This document shows positions 22,225 to 33,593 of a DNA stretch of 64,000 bases, piece after piece (the stretch's first letter is position 1; each line of letters starts with the position of its first letter). The stretch is from Pseudomonas wenzhouensis (GTDB lineage Bacteria > Pseudomonadota > Gammaproteobacteria > Pseudomonadales > Pseudomonadaceae). A program made the translations under genes and the position numbers. Under the pieces are notes generated by a model. That model did no database searches. It saw nothing but the letters and a program-made list of their open reading frames with translations, and had not been told where the DNA came from. The stretch is from NCBI RefSeq assembly GCF_021029445.1, contig NZ_CP072610.1, forward strand, positions 372,001 to 436,000, read 5' to 3'.

Positions 22225-23352
22225 TCAGGCCATCTGCGCCAGGGTCTTGCGAAAACGCGTCAGCGCGGCGATGAAGAACAGCGTGCCGATGCCGGCAATG
22301 GCCAGCATGTACGGCCAGACGATGCTCAGCCCGGCGCCGCGATAGAGAATGGCCTGGGCCAGTGCGACGAAGTGGGTGGTCGGCGCCGCGAGCATGATCT
22401 GCTGTACCAGCTCCGGCATGCTTTCGCGCGGCGTGGTGCCGCCGGAGAGGATCTGCAGCGGCAACAGCACCAGGATGATCAGCAGGCCCAATTGCGGCAT
22501 CGAGCGCGCCACCGTGCCGAAGAAGATGCCCATCGAGGTAGTGGCGAACAGGTGCAGCGCCGCGCCAGCCAGAAACAGCACAATCGAACCCTCGATCGGC
22601 ACCTGTAGCCAGCCCTGCACCACCAGCAGCAGTGACAGCGCCGCAGCTGTGAGCACCACCAGCCCCATCGACCAGACCTTGGCCAGCATGATTTCCAGTG
22701 GCGTCACCGGCATCACCAGCAGGTGTTCGACGGTGCCGTGCTCGCGTTCGCGGATCAGCGCCGCGCCGGTGAGGATGATCGACAGCATGGTGATCTGGTT
22801 GATCACCTCCATCACCGAGCCGAACCAGGCGCGCGTCAGGTTGGGGTTGAACTCTATGCGTGCCACCAGTTCGGCTGGCTGCTGCAGCTCGCCCCGGTAG
22901 CGGCGGACGAACTCGGCCACCTCGCTGGCGCCGATATTCTGGATGTAGCCGGCACCGGTGAAGGCCATGCTGACCTGGGTGGCATCGACGTTGAGCTGGA
23001 TTGCCGGGCTGCGACCGGCGAGCACGTCGCGCTGGAAGTTCGGCGGAATGTTCAGGGTGAAGGTGTAGCGCCCGGCATCCATGCCGCGATCCATCTCGTT
23101 CAGGTCGATACGTTGCGGGGTACGGAAGTAGGGCGCCTGGAAGGCCTGGATCAGCCGTTCGGAGAGTTGCGACTGGTCTTCGTCGACCACGGCGATGGCG
23201 GCGTTGTGCAGGCTCTCCGGCATGCTGGTTGCGGCCGAGTAGATGCCCATGCTGAAGGCCCAGATGATCAGCAATACCAGCGCCAGGTCATGCTGCAGGC
23301 TGCGCAGCTCCTTGATACCTAGGTGCAGAATGTTGGCCAGGCGTTCCATCAC
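22225..23352 (-). CDS. ABC-2 type permease, YhhJ-like
   Basis: 375 residues. One N-terminal helix ([22 protein letters not shown]), a large periplasmic domain, then five or six C-terminal helices (from about residue 180) with [29 protein letters not shown], the classic ABC2_membrane motif. Its start overlaps the stop of the RbbA-type gene by 4 bp. Probably the second transmembrane half of the exporter. Family function is drug, lipid or polymer export; the cargo here is unknown. Confidence 0.88.
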   Translation of the reverse strand: MMERLANILHLGIKELRSLQHDLALVLLIIWAFSMGIYSAATSMPESLHNAAIAVVDEDQSQLSERLIQAFQAPYFRTPQRIDLNEMDRGMDAGRYTFTLNIPPNFQRDVLAGRSPAIQLNVDATQVSMAFTGAGYIQNIGASEVAEFVRRYRGELQQPAELVARIEFNPNLTRAWFGSVMEVINQITMLSIILTGAALIREREHGTVEHLLVMPVTPLEIMLAKVWSMGLVVLTAAALSLLLVVQGWLQVPIEGSIVLFLAGAALHLFATTSMGIFFGTVARSMPQLGLLIILVLLPLQILSGGTTPRESMPELVQQIMLAAPTTHFVALAQAILYRGAGLSIVWPYMLAIAGIGTLFFIAALTRFRKTLAQMA

Positions 23353-26054
23353 ACCTCCTGTTTGCGCAGCAGGCTAGCGCTGAACAGCGTCAGCAGCGGG
23401 ATGGTCAGCGCCAGAGCGGTGAAGTAGCCGGTCAGGTCCTGCAGCTCCAGCGCCTTGGAGAAGATGCCGCGGCTGATCACCAGAAACTGCGAGGTCGGGT
23501 AGAGCTGGCCGATCAGCGCGCCCGCGCCTTCCAGCGAGGCCACCGGGTAGATCAGCCCGGAAAACTGGATGGCCGGCAGCAGGGTGACGATGGCGGTGCC
23601 GAACACGGCGGCGATCTGACTGTTGGTGAAGGTCGACATGAGCAGGCCGAGTCCGGTGGCGCAGGCCAGATAGAGCAGGGCGCCGGCCAGCAGAGTCAGC
23701 GGGTTGCCCTTGAGCGGGATGTCGAACACCGTGACTGCCAGCAGCATCAGCAGGATGAAGTTGAACAAGCCCAGGGCGATGTAGGGCAGTTGTTTACCGA
23801 GCAGGAATTCCAGGCGGGTGACCGGGGTAACGTAGAGATTGATGATCGAGCCCAGCTCCTTCTCGCGCACCACGCCCAGCGCCGTGAGCATCGCTGGGAT
23901 CAGCATCAGTAGCAGCGGAATCACTGCCGGTACCATGGCCTTGAGGCTTTCCACATCGGGGTTATAGCGGTAGCGCACTTCCAGTTCGGCGGCGCTGGCG
24001 GTTTGTGGCTGGGGTGAGCGGCGCGCCAGTTCCGCCAGGTAGTGCTGATGCAGGCCGGTGACGTAGCCCTTGATGGTTTCGGCGCGGGTCGGCATGGCGC
24101 CGTCGATCCACATGCCGATCTGCGGATTGTCGCCGCGCTTGAGATCGCGACCGAAGTGCGGCGGAATCTCCACGGCGAGGCTGATATCGCCATTGCGCAG
24201 GCGCCGTTCCAACTCGTCGTAGTCGGAGAGCGGCGCCTTCTCCAGGAAGTAGCGCGAGCCGGACAGGTTGAGGTGGTATTCCTGGCTGGTGGTGGTCTGG
24301 TCGCGATCGAGCACGGCGAAGGTCAGGTCTTCGACGTCGAGGCTGATGCCATAGCCGATGATGAACAGCAGCAGCACGGTGCCGAGCAGCGCCATGCCGC
24401 CACGGATCGGGTCGCGGCGCAGCTCCAGCGCTTCGCGGCGGGCATAGCTGAGCAGGCGGCGCAGGCTGAAGCGTTGACGCTGTTGTGGCGGCGCCTGTTC
24501 CAGCGGCGGCGCCTCGCTGACCGCTTGCTCGCCAACCGCCTCCTGCAGGTAGGCGATGAAGGTGGCTTCCAGGCTGTCCAGGCCGCGTTTGTCCATCAAG
24601 CCTTGCGGCGTGTCGCTGTCGAGCACGCGGCCGGCGTGCATCAGCGAGATGCGGTCGCAGCGCTGCGCCTCGTTCATGAAGTGGGTGGAGATGAAGATGG
24701 TCACGCCGTCCTGGCGCGACAGGTCGAGCATCAGTTGCCAGAAACCGTCACGCGCCACCGGGTCGACGCCTGAGGTGGGCTCGTCGAGGATGAGGATTTC
24801 CGGCTTGTGAATCACCGCCACGGCCAGCGACAGGCGCTGGCGGATGCCCAATGGCAGGCGCTCGGGGAGCATGTCCATGACCTCGCCGAGGTCGAAGCGT
24901 GCGGCCATCTGCGCCACGCGTGGCTCGATCTCCTCGGCGGGTACGTGAAAGAGTTGCGCGTGCAGCACCAGGTTCTGCCGCACCGTCAGTTCGCCATACA
25001 GGGAGAACGCCTGGGACATGTAGCCGACCCGCTTGCGCGTGGCCATGTCGCGCGGGTCAACTGCCTGGCCGAACAGCAGCGCCTCGCCCTCGGACGCTGG
25101 CAACAGGCCGGTAAGCATCTTCATGGTGGTGCTCTTGCCGCAGCCGTTGGAGCCGAGAAAACCAAAGATTTCGCCCCGGCGGATGCGAAACGACACCGAA
25201 TCGACGGCGACGAAATCACCGAAGCGCATGGTTAGACCCTTGGCTTCGATGGCGATCTCGTGGCTGTCTTGCAGGGGTGGAATGAGCACCTGCTGATGGC
25301 CACGCCGACGCTCTTCGGGCAACAGCGCGATAAAGGCCTGCTCCAGGCTGGCGCAGTTGGTGCGTTCGCGCAATTCGGCCGGGCTGCCTTCAGCCAGCAC
25401 GCGGCCGGCATCCATCGCTACCAGGTGGTCGAAGCGTTCGGCTTCCTCCATATAGGCCGTGGCCACCAGCACGCTCATCTGCGGACGCTGTGCGCGGATG
25501 CGCGCGATCAGTTCCCAGAACTGGTTGCGCGACAGCGGGTCGACGCCGGTGGTTGGCTCGTCGAGGATCAGCAGGTCGGGGTCGTGGATCAGCGCGCAGC
25601 ACAGCCCCAGCTTCTGCTTCATGCCGCCTGACAGCTTGCCCGCTGGACGCTCGCGGAAGGCCGACATACCGGTGCTGCGCAGCAGGTCGTCGATGCGCCG
25701 CTCGCGCTCGGCAGCGTCCTGACCGAACAGGCGGCCGAAGAAATCCAGGTTCTCGAACACCGACAGCGTCGGGTAGAGGTTCTTGCCCAGACCCTGCGGC
25801 ATGTAGGCGATATGCGGGCAGACATTGCGCCGATGACGGGCATCGGCCATGTCGCCGTCGAGCACTTCGACGCGGCCGTCCTGAATCTTCCGCGCCCCGG
25901 CGATCAGCGCCAGCAGACTGGACTTGCCGACGCCATCGGGGCCGATCAGGCCGACCATGCAGCGGGCCGGCAGTGCCAGCTCAACCTGTTGCAGCGCGTG
26001 GGTCTGGCCGTAGCGCAGGCCGACGCCGCTCAGGCGTGCGACCGGCGCGTTCAT
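23349..26054 (-). CDS. rbbA: RbbA-type ABC transporter: two ATPase domains fused to an ABC-2 permease
   Basis: 901 residues from [16 protein letters not shown]. ATPase 1 has Walker [10 protein letters not shown], signature [11 protein letters not shown] and Walker [14 protein letters not shown]. ATPase 2 has Walker [10 protein letters not shown], Walker [14 protein letters not shown] and switch FISTHFMNE, but its signature is [11 protein letters not shown] instead of LSGGQ. The E. coli RbbA second domain has the same change, so this is a family trait. From about residue 530 an ABC-2 permease with six or so helices follows. E. coli RbbA was reported as a ribosome-associated ATPase, but the operon with HlyD-like and permease genes points to export. 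Confidence 0.9.
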   Translation of the reverse strand: MNAPVARLSGVGLRYGQTHALQQVELALPARCMVGLIGPDGVGKSSLLALIAGARKIQDGRVEVLDGDMADARHRRNVCPHIAYMPQGLGKNLYPTLSVFENLDFFGRLFGQDAAERERRIDDLLRSTGMSAFRERPAGKLSGGMKQKLGLCCALIHDPDLLILDEPTTGVDPLSRNQFWELIARIRAQRPQMSVLVATAYMEEAERFDHLVAMDAGRVLAEGSPAELRERTNCASLEQAFIALLPEERRRGHQQVLIPPLQDSHEIAIEAKGLTMRFGDFVAVDSVSFRIRRGEIFGFLGSNGCGKSTTMKMLTGLLPASEGEALLFGQAVDPRDMATRKRVGYMSQAFSLYGELTVRQNLVLHAQLFHVPAEEIEPRVAQMAARFDLGEVMDMLPERLPLGIRQRLSLAVAVIHKPEILILDEPTSGVDPVARDGFWQLMLDLSRQDGVTIFISTHFMNEAQRCDRISLMHAGRVLDSDTPQGLMDKRGLDSLEATFIAYLQEAVGEQAVSEAPPLEQAPPQQRQRFSLRRLLSYARREALELRRDPIRGGMALLGTVLLLFIIGYGISLDVEDLTFAVLDRDQTTTSQEYHLNLSGSRYFLEKAPLSDYDELERRLRNGDISLAVEIPPHFGRDLKRGDNPQIGMWIDGAMPTRAETIKGYVTGLHQHYLAELARRSPQPQTASAAELEVRYRYNPDVESLKAMVPAVIPLLLMLIPAMLTALGVVREKELGSIINLYVTPVTRLEFLLGKQLPYIALGLFNFILLMLLAVTVFDIPLKGNPLTLLAGALLYLACATGLGLLMSTFTNSQIAAVFGTAIVTLLPAIQFSGLIYPVASLEGAGALIGQLYPTSQFLVISRGIFSKALELQDLTGYFTALALTIPLLTLFSASLLRKQEV

Positions 26055-27118
26055 TGCGGAACCTTGATCGCCAGATGCGCGGGCCACTTGGCGTCAGGGT
26101 CGAGGCGCAGGTAGGCCATGCCCGGTACGCCGGTCTTGACCTGCTGCAGGTGCCTGCTCAGCAACTCGGGATCGAGGCGCGCCTTGACCCGGAACATCAG
26201 TTTCTCGCGCTCGTTGGCGGTTTCCACGCTCTTCGGGGTGAACTGGGCGACGCTGGCGACATAGCTGACCCTGGCCGGAATCACGTACTGCGGTACGGCA
26301 TCGATCACCAGGCGTACCTCGCTGCCGAGGGCGACGCGACCGGCCTGGCGTTCGGGCAGGAAGAAGGTCATGTAGACGTCGGTGAGATCCACCAGGTTGA
26401 GCAGCTTGCCGCCGGCACCGAGCACTTCACCGGGTTGGGTCACGCGGTATTGCACGCGACCGGCGCGAGGCGCCTTGAGCAGGCTGTCATCGATGTCCAC
26501 CTGCAGGCGCTCGACGCTGGCGCGGGCGGCCTCGGTCGCTGATTGCGCTTCGATGGCCTGCGATTGCGCGGCGGCGATACCGGCCTCGGCCGAGCTGACC
26601 TGGGCGCGCGCGGCGGCCAGCGCGGCTTCGGCGCTTTGCAGGCGGGCCAGATCGTCATCCAGCGTCTGCTGCGCCAGGGCGTTGCGCTTGACCAGGGTGG
26701 CGCTGCGCGCGTGACGTTTGCGTGCGGCATCCAGCTCGGCCTGGCGCTGGCGCACCACGGCTTCGGCAGCCAGCTTCTCGCTTTGGCGCAGGCTGATCTG
26801 GCTGGCGGCGGTGGTCTGGCCATTCTCGGCCTGGCGCAATTGGGCGCGGGCCTGCGCCAGTTGGGCCTCGAGCACCTGAGTGTCCATGCGCGCGAGAACC
26901 TGGCCTGGCTCGACGAAGTCCCCTTCGTCGACCTCGATGTTGGCAACGCGCCCGGCCAGCTTGGTGGCCACATCCACTTCGGTGGCTTCGATGCGTCCGT
27001 TGCCGCTGGCGAAGCCCTCGCCCAGGCCGTTCGGGCGCAGCTGCCACCAGGCTGTGGCAGCCAGTAGGGCGACGGCGGCAGCGAGCAGAACGGCCTGGCG
27101 AGATGTGATGTTGATCAT
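26051..27118 (-). CDS. HlyD-family periplasmic adaptor
   Basis: 355 residues. Start [25 protein letters not shown], which is the membrane anchor of the adaptor; the longer frame is rejected. Order: beta-barrel/lipoyl half ([36 protein letters not shown]), a long coiled-coil hairpin rich in Ala, Gln, Glu and Arg (about residues 80-200), then the second lipoyl half ([45 protein letters not shown]). It connects an inner-membrane exporter to an outer-membrane channel. First gene of the operon; its stop overlaps the rbbA start by 4 bp. YhiI-like. Confidence 0.9.
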   Translation of the reverse strand: MINITSRQAVLLAAAVALLAATAWWQLRPNGLGEGFASGNGRIEATEVDVATKLAGRVANIEVDEGDFVEPGQVLARMDTQVLEAQLAQARAQLRQAENGQTTAASQISLRQSEKLAAEAVVRQRQAELDAARKRHARSATLVKRNALAQQTLDDDLARLQSAEAALAAARAQVSSAEAGIAAAQSQAIEAQSATEAARASVERLQVDIDDSLLKAPRAGRVQYRVTQPGEVLGAGGKLLNLVDLTDVYMTFFLPERQAGRVALGSEVRLVIDAVPQYVIPARVSYVASVAQFTPKSVETANEREKLMFRVKARLDPELLSRHLQQVKTGVPGMAYLRLDPDAKWPAHLAIKVPQ

Positions 27119-27185
27119 TTCGGCTTCCCTGTTGAACCCCGGTTGCGGGGTTTTCACGACCTGTCGATTGTCTGCCGAATGGGCC

Positions 27186-29042
27186 TCAGGTGGCTTGATG
27201 CAGGTCAAGCACGGGCGGCTGCCACAGGCAGGTGCGGTTACGCCCTTCATGTTTGGCAAGGTACAGCGCCTGATCGCCCTGGGCGAGCAATTCGCCTGGC
27301 TGTTCGTTAATCACCGGATCCACTACGGTGATGCCGATACTCAGGGTCAAACGCCCCAGCGGGCTGCTTGGGTGCTTGATATCCAGGCTGGCAACCGCCG
27401 CATGGATGCGTGCGGCGACCTGCTCGGCACCCTCCTGATGGGTGTTGGCGAGGATGATGGCGAACTCCTCGCCGCCGTAACGGCAGGCGGTGTCGCCTTC
27501 GCGCTGCAGGCTTTCGCGCAGGGCTGCGCTGACTTTGCGCAGGACATCGTCACCGGCGAGGTGGCCGAGGGCATCGTTGTAGGGCTTGAAGTAGTCGATA
27601 TCCAGCATCAGCAGTGCCAAGGGTGCCGCGAGGCGACGCAGGCGGCGCCATTCAGTCAGCAATTGCTGATCGAAGTAGCGACGGTTGTACAGGCCGGTCA
27701 GGCCGTCGAGCTGTGACAGACGCTGCAATTGCGCTTCCAGTTGCAGGCGCTCGCTGTTGTCGCGGGAAACCGCGATCAGGTATTCGTGATCATGCAGTTG
27801 CACCAGTTGGGTGTTGATTTCGGCCGGCTGCCGGCTGCCGTCGCGGCGAATCAGTTCGCGCTGGAAGATCCGCGACAGGTTGTCGCGCTGTGCCTGGCGC
27901 GCCTGTTCCAGCCAGCGATGAAAGCCCGGCATGAGCTTGTCCGGGGCATCGCGCAGCAATTCGGCGAACTGCTCGGGGCGGTAGCCGAGCGTGGCGTAGG
28001 TGGCCTGGTTCATGTGCAGCAGCTCGCGGCTGTCGCTGTCGAAGATGAACAGTCCGTCATGGCTGGAGTCGGTCAGGTCGAGCACCAGCTGCAGACGTTC
28101 ACGGTTCTCGCGCAGGCGCTGTTCGGTTTCTTCACGGCGTTCGGCTTCCTCGCGGAAACGTCGATTGGCCAGTTGCAGGGCCCGGGCGCGGCGGCTGTTC
28201 TCCAGGGCCAGGGCCAGGGCCGCGACCAGCAGCAGGCTGATGGCCAGGCTGGCGCCGAGCACCACGCCGGGGAGTGGCGACTCGAGCTGGTCGAGCAATT
28301 GCTCGGTGGGGCTCAGGCGCAGGCTGAAGCTCTGGTTGTTGAGCAGACTCAGACCCAGTTGCAGGCTGTGCGGTGCATCGCTATCCGCCGTGCCATGTCG
28401 GTACAGGCTCTTGTCATGCTCCAGCAGCTCGAGATTGAAGGCTTCGCGGTCGATCTGGGTGAGCAACTGCAGCATCAGCGGCTCGACGCGAAATACGCCC
28501 TGGAGGAAGCCGTCGAACACTCGCGTGCCTTCCTGCATCCGGTACAGGGGGGTGTAAAGGACGAAGCCGCGTCCGCCCTGCACCAGTTCGAAACTGCCGG
28601 AGAAGCGCTGCTCACCGCTGTCACGGGCTTCCATGGCCAGCGGATAATTCGGGTGTTCGGGGGCCAGCGTGAAATTCAGCGCCGCTTCGTTGCCGGCGAC
28701 CGGCAGCAGCCAGCGCATGTGCAGGTCGGCGCCGACCCACTGGATCGACTGGTAGACCGGAAAGCCGCGCAGGGTCAGTTCGACCTCCTCGTCCCAGCTG
28801 GCACGTGGCAGGCGACCCAGACTGTTCCACAGGCGGGCGATACGCTCGAGGCTGGCGACTTCCAAGTGCAGGGTGCTTTCCAGCTGGCGTGCCAGGCTGC
28901 GTGCCTGATAACCGATACGCTCGTCGATGCGCTGCTGTTGCACGGCATCGATCTGGCGCCACAGTAGAACGCTGGCGCTGCTCAGCACCACTAACAGGAA
29001 CGCCAGCGCAAGGCGCGCCGGCCAGACGGAGGATGCCGGCAT
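27186..29042 (-). CDS. Membrane-bound diguanylate cyclase (CHASE-like sensor, PAS, GGDEF)
   Basis: 618 residues; ATG at 29042 with GGAG 7 bases before. First helix at about residues 8-28, a periplasmic CHASE-like sensor (about 40-255), second helix LGASLAISLLLVAALALAL, a short coiled coil, a PAS domain (LQLVLDLTDSSHDGLFIFDSDSRELLHMNQATYATLGY) and a GGDEF domain. The catalytic motif is GGEEF at 523-527, and an inhibitory RxxD site is at 514-517 (REGD), so it should make c-di-GMP and be product-inhibited. No EAL domain. Signal unknown. It ends 67 bp before the exporter operon on the same strand. Confidence 0.92.
   Translation of the reverse strand: MPASSVWPARLALAFLLVVLSSASVLLWRQIDAVQQQRIDERIGYQARSLARQLESTLHLEVASLERIARLWNSLGRLPRASWDEEVELTLRGFPVYQSIQWVGADLHMRWLLPVAGNEAALNFTLAPEHPNYPLAMEARDSGEQRFSGSFELVQGGRGFVLYTPLYRMQEGTRVFDGFLQGVFRVEPLMLQLLTQIDREAFNLELLEHDKSLYRHGTADSDAPHSLQLGLSLLNNQSFSLRLSPTEQLLDQLESPLPGVVLGASLAISLLLVAALALALENSRRARALQLANRRFREEAERREETEQRLRENRERLQLVLDLTDSSHDGLFIFDSDSRELLHMNQATYATLGYRPEQFAELLRDAPDKLMPGFHRWLEQARQAQRDNLSRIFQRELIRRDGSRQPAEINTQLVQLHDHEYLIAVSRDNSERLQLEAQLQRLSQLDGLTGLYNRRYFDQQLLTEWRRLRRLAAPLALLMLDIDYFKPYNDALGHLAGDDVLRKVSAALRESLQREGDTACRYGGEEFAIILANTHQEGAEQVAARIHAAVASLDIKHPSSPLGRLTLSIGITVVDPVINEQPGELLAQGDQALYLAKHEGRNRTCLWQPPVLDLHQAT
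27195..27208 (-). promoter_or_regulatory. ANR/FNR-like box upstream of the exporter operon
   Basis: On the minus strand it reads TTGAC-ctgc-ATCAA, one base from the ideal TTGAT-N4-ATCAA, and ends 77 bases before the adaptor ATG. It lies within the last codons of the diguanylate cyclase gene, so the match could be accidental. Confidence 0.35.
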
Positions 29043-29091
29043 GGATAACTCCTGAGGCTCTGTAGGGTGATAGCACAGTGCCGCAGTTGAC

Positions 29092-29541
29092 TCAACGCAT
29101 GGCGAGAATGGCCGCCCACTGGTCATCGCTGACCGGCATCACGGACAGGCGGCTGCCGCGCTGTACCAGCGCCAGTTCGGCCAGTAGCGGGTTGTTCTTC
29201 AGCTGCTGCAGGGGCAGAACCTTGTCGAAGGCTTCGACGAATTCGACGTCCAGGGCGCTCCAGGGGTTCTTCTCGATACTGGCCTTGGGGTCGTGATAAT
29301 GGCTGTCTGGGTCGAGCGCGGTCGGGTCCGGGTAGATCTCGCCGGCAATGCGTGCAATGCCGGCGATGCCCGGCTGCGGGCAACTGGAGTGATAGAAGAA
29401 GAACAGGTCGCCTGCCCGCATCGCGCGCATGAAGTTGCGCGCCTGGTAATTACGTACGCCATCCCAGCGCGTTTTGCCCAGGCGTTGCAGGTCGAGAATC
29501 GACAGTTCGTCGGGTTCGGATTTCATCAGCCAATGAGGCAT
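29092..29541 (-). CDS. EVE domain protein
   Basis: 149 residues: PHWLMKSEPDELSILDLQRLGKTRWDGVRNYQARNFMRAMRAGDLFFFYHSSC is the EVE signature, almost the whole protein being one domain. EVE belongs to the PUA-like folds that recognise modified DNA or RNA bases (YTH/ASCH relatives). Free-standing EVE proteins are common in proteobacteria, and their ligand is mostly unknown. Its neighbours do not suggest restriction or defence. Confidence 0.92.
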   Translation of the reverse strand: MPHWLMKSEPDELSILDLQRLGKTRWDGVRNYQARNFMRAMRAGDLFFFYHSSCPQPGIAGIARIAGEIYPDPTALDPDSHYHDPKASIEKNPWSALDVEFVEAFDKVLPLQQLKNNPLLAELALVQRGSRLSVMPVSDDQWAAILAMR

Positions 29542-29736
29542 GAACTTTGCTCCTGCAGGTCTGTCCGTAAGCGGACGCTTGTTTGAGTGAAAGTCTCCGA
29601 CGGTCGGTTGACGCCGGAAATTGCACTGCGTTCGGGACTGGCGGAAAATGCCCGGCTAAACACCTAGCGCCGCCTTATTGCACACAACAATAACGCGCGA
29701 CCAACGTGCGCATTGCCTTGAAGGGGGAGGCAATAG

Positions 29737-29868
29737 ATGAAACGCAAGCCAGATCTTCTGTGGGTTCTCGTCGTACTGTTCAGCCTGGGTGTGGTTACCA
29801 CGGGTTACACCCAGAGTCTCTGGGAACGCCAGGGCGACGCTCCAGCCAATATCACGCAGCAGCCCTGA
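29737..29868 (+). CDS. 43-residue single-span membrane peptide
   Basis: ATG preceded by the strong ribosome site GGGGGAGG 7 bases upstream. The product begins MKRKPDLLWVLVVLFSLGVV, a positively charged N-terminus followed by one hydrophobic helix, and ends in a short polar tail (DAPANITQQP). Too short to appear in most gene calls but looks real: good start, intact frame, and membrane-protein composition. Function unknown. It faces the end of fthC, with 54 bp between stops. Confidence 0.65.
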   Translation: MKRKPDLLWVLVVLFSLGVVTTGYTQSLWERQGDAPANITQQP

Positions 29869-29922
29869 CACTCCGCTTGCCCGCGTGAGCACCGCAGGGA
29901 GTGCGGTGCCGCAGGGTTCACC

Positions 29923-30519
29923 TCAATACCACGCCTTGTCCGTCACCGTTGCCTGCAAGGGCACGTCCCAGCTGGCCATCGCCAGTTCGTCCACGCGCTG
30001 ACATTCGTGCGCCAGGCCCAGTAGTGTCGGCATGTGCCAATTTTTGCGTCTGTGCAGATAGGCCAGGCTGCGGTCGTAGAAACCACCTCCCATGCCCAGG
30101 CGCCCGCCACGATCATCGAAGCCCACCAGCGGCAGCAGCACCAGATCCAGGGCCCAGACCTTGCGTTGGCGCTTTGGCTGCGGGCGTGGTTCGAGGATGC
30201 GAAAACGATTACCTGCCAGTTTCTCGTGCCGGCTGACGCGCTGGAAGACCATCTTGGTGCGCGGCCAGGCGCTGAGCACCGGCAGGTAGATGTGCTTGCC
30301 GCGTTTCTGCGCAGCGGCGAGCAGTGGCCGCGGATCGATTTCACCATCGTTGGGCAGGTACAGGGCGATGTGCCGGGCGCGACGAAACTGCGGGCTTTGT
30401 GCCAGTTGCCGATACAGGTTGCGTGCAGCAAGACGTTGCTGGCTACGGCTGAGCGCACGACGGCGCTGGCGCAGTACGCGGCGCAGTTGCGGGCGACTGG
30501 GAGTGCTGGACGTGGTCAT
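29923..30519 (-). CDS. fthC: 5-formyltetrahydrofolate cyclo-ligase
   Basis: 198 residues, also called YgfA. ATP-dependent conversion of 5-formyl-THF to 5,10-methenyl-THF. Visible: an N-terminal basic helix (LRRVLRQRRRALSRSQQRLAARN), the substrate region ALYLPNDGEIDPRPLL, and the phosphate-binding VLLPLVGFDDRGGRLGMGGGFYDRSLAYL, the family signature. It lies directly downstream of 6S RNA on the same strand, the arrangement conserved from E. coli to Pseudomonas, so it can be co-transcribed with 6S. Confidence 0.95.
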   Translation of the reverse strand: MTTSSTPSRPQLRRVLRQRRRALSRSQQRLAARNLYRQLAQSPQFRRARHIALYLPNDGEIDPRPLLAAAQKRGKHIYLPVLSAWPRTKMVFQRVSRHEKLAGNRFRILEPRPQPKRQRKVWALDLVLLPLVGFDDRGGRLGMGGGFYDRSLAYLHRRKNWHMPTLLGLAHECQRVDELAMASWDVPLQATVTDKAWY

Positions 30520-30573
30520 GAGGTGAGGTTGTGCTGAGGCAGATAGCAGTGCTGAAACGCGCTGCAGGAAATG

Positions 30574-30753
30574 ATGACTTCCCGGCGTGCCGCTGTCGGT
30601 TTAGCCCTTGAACCCGAAAGTTCAAGGTGGAGGTTGCAGGAGGCGTTAAGGCTTTCCGTCAGGCGGACATGCACACCGGCCCCAACATGCAACCCCCGTG
30701 GTTGTGCGTATCGGCTCAGGGACATCACCGACTGGCGCACACCCCAGGAAGTT
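30574..30753 (-). ncRNA. ssrS: 6S RNA
   Basis: About 180 nt. The ends pair: 5' ACTTCCTGG (30752-30744) with 3' CCGGGAAGT (30585-30577), with one G-U pair. The body matches the Pseudomonas 6S I know (GTCGGTGATGTCCCTGAGCC near the 5' end; CCTTGAACTTTCGGGTTCAAGG hairpin near the 3' end). Position between zapA and fthC is the standard locus. 6S binds sigma70 RNA polymerase by mimicking an open promoter and reprogrammes transcription in stationary phase. Ends are estimated from the stem and the -10 box. Confidence 0.93.
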
Positions 30754-30759
30754 GGGCTT

Positions 30760-30765
30760 AGTATA
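30760..30765 (-). promoter_or_regulatory. -10 element of the 6S RNA promoter
   Basis: TATACT on the minus strand, seven bases before the predicted 5' end at 30753. No strong -35 hexamer is visible at the proper distance. Confidence 0.6.
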
Positions 30766-30820
30766 CCCGAACAGAGGGTGTGCGGGGCGGCCTGCGACGA
30801 ACCGGCAGGCATGGAGGTGC

Positions 30821-31126
30821 TCAGGGCGTCGGGTCGTCGGCCAGCGCATGGTCGACACGATCGAGCAGATCGCGTACCTGCTGGCGGGTGGAGCTGGCGT
30901 CCTGATCCAGGCGCTGCTGCTTGTGCAGCAGGTCATGGGTGATGTTCAGAGCGGCCATCACCGCCACGCGGTCGGCGCCAATCACCTTGCCGCTGGTGCG
31001 GATTTCACGCATCTTGCCGTCCAGGTAGCGGGCAGCGCTTTCCAGGTTGGCGCGTTCATCCTGCGGGCAGGCGATGCAATATTCTTTGTCCAGAATGTGG
31101 ACGGTCACGGTGTTCGACTGGGTCAT
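30821..31126 (-). CDS. zapA: Cell division protein ZapA
   Basis: 101 residues. Begins MTQSNTVTVHILDKEYCIACP, the small N-terminal domain, followed by a long helix (AARYLDGKMREIRTSGKVIGADRVAVMAALNITHDLL) that forms the tetramer coiled coil. ZapA cross-links FtsZ filaments at the division site. Its ATG overlaps the end of the upstream small gene by 4 bp, so the two are coupled. Confidence 0.95.
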   Translation of the reverse strand: MTQSNTVTVHILDKEYCIACPQDERANLESAARYLDGKMREIRTSGKVIGADRVAVMAALNITHDLLHKQQRLDQDASSTRQQVRDLLDRVDHALADDPTP

Positions 31127-31332
31127 GAGTCCTGCTCCAGGGCTTTGAGGCGCGAAATCATCGATTCGACCTTGTGCCGGGCCAATTCGTTCTTTTCGAT
31201 CAGATGAGCGCGTTCCTCGCGCCAGGCCTGTTCATTCGCCAGCAGGAGTCGGTTGTGAGCCTTTAGCTGCTCGACACGCTGGATCAGCAGCTCCAGCTTG
31301 GCGGTCAATGCGTGCAAATCGGCGTCTTCCAT
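31123..31332 (-). CDS. TIGR02449 family coiled-coil protein (ZapB-like)
   Basis: 69 residues, almost entirely a coiled coil: LHALTAKLELLIQRVEQLKAHNRLLLANEQAWREERAHLIEKNELARHKVESMISRLKALEQ. The family always sits just before zapA in gammaproteobacteria and is taken to be a division protein resembling ZapB. Stop overlaps the zapA start by 4 bp. Confidence 0.9.
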   Translation of the reverse strand: MEDADLHALTAKLELLIQRVEQLKAHNRLLLANEQAWREERAHLIEKNELARHKVESMISRLKALEQDS

Positions 31333-31391
31333 GGGCTCTCGCTATGGGAGGGAATGGCTGGACTATATAGGCCTGTCCCGTTCAGGGCACC

Positions 31392-31530
31392 TCTAAAAAC
31401 TACCTGCGTTGTCATCACTGCGTTAAAAACAAGCTCAAAATGTTAATTGCAACTCGTAAAGTCGAGCGCGACTCCGACCGTTTTTCGCTTGTTTTTGCCT
31501 TGTGCTGACTACCTCGCCTACGTTTTTAGA
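31392..31530. repeat. Structured dispersed repeat, family E, copy 1
   Basis: A 139-bp element in the 348-bp gap between the TIGR02449 gene and the YecA-family gene. Outer stem TCTAAAAAC (31392-31400) / GTTTTTAGA (31522-31530); inner stem AAAAACAAGC (31425-31434) / GCTTGTTTTT (31487-31496). Interior blocks CTGCGTTG, GCTCAAAATG, ACTCCG, TTTTTCGC and CCTCGCCTACG are shared with the copy at 38940-39060, which lies in the opposite orientation. The rest of the gap (31531-31680) shows nothing recognisable beyond the YecA promoter region. Confidence 0.8.
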
Positions 31531-31680
31531 TGCGCCCGTTGCGGGTCAAACCACGGTTGGCAGTGATGTGATGCTGATGACGGCATCACTCCGGCGCCTC
31601 GGATGGTCTTGGCGCGTCTGCCGGTGCTAGGATACGAGGCCTCCATTCTAGAGATTGCGCCGCCTGGCGCCTAGCTATCT

Positions 31681-32235
31681 ATGTCGATTCCAAGCTCTCC
31701 CTACGCCGCCTTCGCCGCTCTGCTCAGCAGCGCCGGGCATCCCGTTTCCCCTGCCGAACTGCACGGCCTGTTGCTGGGTCGCAGTTGCGCGGGCGCCGGC
31801 TTCGACGCCGACGCCTGGCTGCTCGACGCGGCTGATCTGCTCGGCGGCGAGCCGCAGGACAACGTGCGCCAGGCGCTGATCGGCCTGCAGGAGATGGTCA
31901 AGGGCGAATTGTGCAGCGAGGACATCACCGTGGTGCTGCTGTTGCCCGATGACGAAGCCCCGCTGACGCAGCGCGCGGTCGCGCTGGGGCAATGGTGCCA
32001 GGGCTTTCTCGCCGGTTTCGGCTTGACCGCCCGCGACGGTGCGCTGAGCGCCGAGGCCATGGAAGTGTTGCAGGATCTCTCCGCCATCGCCCAGGTGCAG
32101 AGTGCCCTGGAAGAGTCCGAAGATGGCGAGAGCGACTACATGGAGGTCATGGAGTACCTGCGGGTGGCGCCGCTGCTGCTGTTCACCGAATGCGCCAAGC
32201 CCGCCGTGCCTGCCGCCAAACCCTCCCTGCACTGA
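31681..32235 (+). CDS. YecA/YgfB family protein (UPF0149)
   Basis: 184 residues, helical. Family features: [42 protein letters not shown] at the N-terminus and [13 protein letters not shown] in the middle. No C-terminal SEC-C zinc motif, so this is the YgfB-type. In P. aeruginosa a YgfB protein modulates beta-lactamase (ampDh3) expression; the same role here is only inferred. Followed 19 bp later by pepP, likely in one operon with ubiH and ubiI, as in E. coli (ygfB-pepP-ubiH-ubiI). Confidence 0.9.
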   Translation: MSIPSSPYAAFAALLSSAGHPVSPAELHGLLLGRSCAGAGFDADAWLLDAADLLGGEPQDNVRQALIGLQEMVKGELCSEDITVVLLLPDDEAPLTQRAVALGQWCQGFLAGFGLTARDGALSAEAMEVLQDLSAIAQVQSALEESEDGESDYMEVMEYLRVAPLLLFTECAKPAVPAAKPSLH

Positions 32236-32254
32236 TTTTTTGCCGGAGCCTGCC

Positions 32255-33589
<1,335 letters not shown>

Positions 33590-33593
33590 GTCC

